Below, one piece after another: positions 6,057 through 6,383 of a stretch of DNA of 6,383 nt. A program made the translations under genes and the position numbers. The notes under the pieces are model-generated. The model was not told the origin of the DNA, ran no database searches, and worked only from the letters and a program-made list of their open reading frames with translations. This stretch comes from Bacteroidota bacterium (GTDB taxonomy: Bacteria; Bacteroidota; Bacteroidia; UKL13-3). The first letter of the stretch is position 1. Every line of letters begins with the position of its first letter. Location: NCBI GenBank assembly GCA_018883485.1, contig VEQB01000136.1, positions 1 to 6,383 of the forward strand, in the 5' to 3' direction.

Positions 6057-6383
6057 TGGGAGATAGGCAGGTAGCGCATATGGACCTTGATACATTCTTT
6101 GTATCTGTAGAGCGGCTAGAGAACAGCAGTCTATTTGGGAAACCTGTAATCATTGGTGGTTTTTCTGACAGGGGAGTGGTGGCCAGTTGTAGCTACGAAG
6201 CACGGCGCTTTGGCGTACACTCGGCTATGCCTGGCAAGTTAGCACGCAGGCTTTGTCCGCAAGCCATTTGGATACGTGGCGATATGGATAAATACAGTCG
6301 TTACTCGCATACCGTTACAGAAATTATAGAAGAGGCCGCACCCTTGGTAGAAAAGGCTTCGGTAGATGAGCATTATATAGATG
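6056..6383 (+). CDS. dinB: Y-family translesion DNA polymerase (DinB / Pol IV type), 3' end cut off by the window
   Basis: The first 109 residues are present; the rest of the palm, fingers, thumb and little-finger domains lies beyond the window. Error-prone polymerases of this family copy past damaged bases. Motifs visible are HMDLDTFFVSVE (8-19), with metal ligand D10 and F15 at the steric-gate position; GGFSDRGVVASCSYEARRFG (34-53), with nucleotide-contacting Y47 and R50; and KASVDEHYID (100-109), with catalytic D104 and E105. The last differs from the commoner S-[IV]-D-E-[AV]-Y by His106. The start at 6056 is chosen because an in-frame TAG (6047-6049) precedes it closely and the family has a short extension before the first motif; M9 is a less likely alternative. 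No Shine-Dalgarno is seen. It is divergent from the S24 repressor, suggesting damage-induced expression. GC over 6121-6360 is about 50 percent (119 of 240), well above genes to the left. Family firm; DinB versus UmuC-type subgroup less certain. Confidence 0.9.
   Translation, partial: MGDRQVAHMDLDTFFVSVERLENSSLFGKPVIIGGFSDRGVVASCSYEARRFGVHSAMPGKLARRLCPQAIWIRGDMDKYSRYSHTVTEIIEEAAPLVEKASVDEHYID

Noticed and set aside
5117..6383. Possible prophage or integrative element, suggested by a CI-like repressor
   Set aside because: No integrase, attachment repeat, tRNA gene or structural phage gene is visible. Pairing with a Y-family polymerase fits a chromosomal damage-response module better.
1..6383. 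CRISPR arrays, tRNA or rRNA genes, insertion sequences
   Set aside because: No spaced direct repeats, RNA gene cores or transposase motifs were seen on either strand when reading through.

Overview
The window looks like chromosomal DNA from a member of the Bacteroidota. It is AT-rich, the genes lack clear Shine-Dalgarno sequences, and one secreted enzyme ends in a type IX secretion (T9SS) sorting domain, a system largely confined to this phylum. I cannot place it below phylum level. It holds six genes: four complete and one cut at each edge.

Left edge (1-486): the 5' part of a DUF423/YgdD-type small membrane protein runs leftward. After its third membrane helix it carries an acidic insertion with an EF-hand/dockerin-like calcium loop. 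A 73-bp gap separates it from a rightward gene cluster, and the candidate -7 elements of the two directions overlap on one AT-rich palindrome.

Centre (487-5107): three tightly packed rightward genes form a probable operon. They are a membrane-anchored 835-residue protein with a C-terminal beta-propeller-like region, a flippase-like (LPG_synthase_TM/UPF0104) membrane protein starting with GTG just after the previous stop, and a secreted endonuclease/exonuclease/phosphatase (EEP) family enzyme with a T9SS tail that overlaps the flippase gene by 14 bp. All three products are predicted to act at or beyond the inner membrane. The sequence does not show a shared pathway.

Right edge (5117-6383): a leftward XRE-HTH/peptidase S24 (LexA/CI-like) repressor stands divergent to a Y-family DNA polymerase (DinB type) cut by the window end. 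This is the logic of an SOS-like damage-response module: a self-cleaving repressor next to a translesion polymerase. The 225-bp gap between them holds the most interesting signals. A 25-bp imperfect palindrome sits in the spacer of the repressor's candidate promoter. Two related 17-bp elements (TGTTA-N7-TAACA, 14 of 17 identical) follow, one upstream of the repressor and one running into the polymerase start codon. The repressor's predicted Ala-Gly cleavage site lies in a perfect 12-bp tandem duplication, giving two Ala-Gly bonds four residues apart. The polymerase fragment is visibly more GC-rich than the genes to its left.
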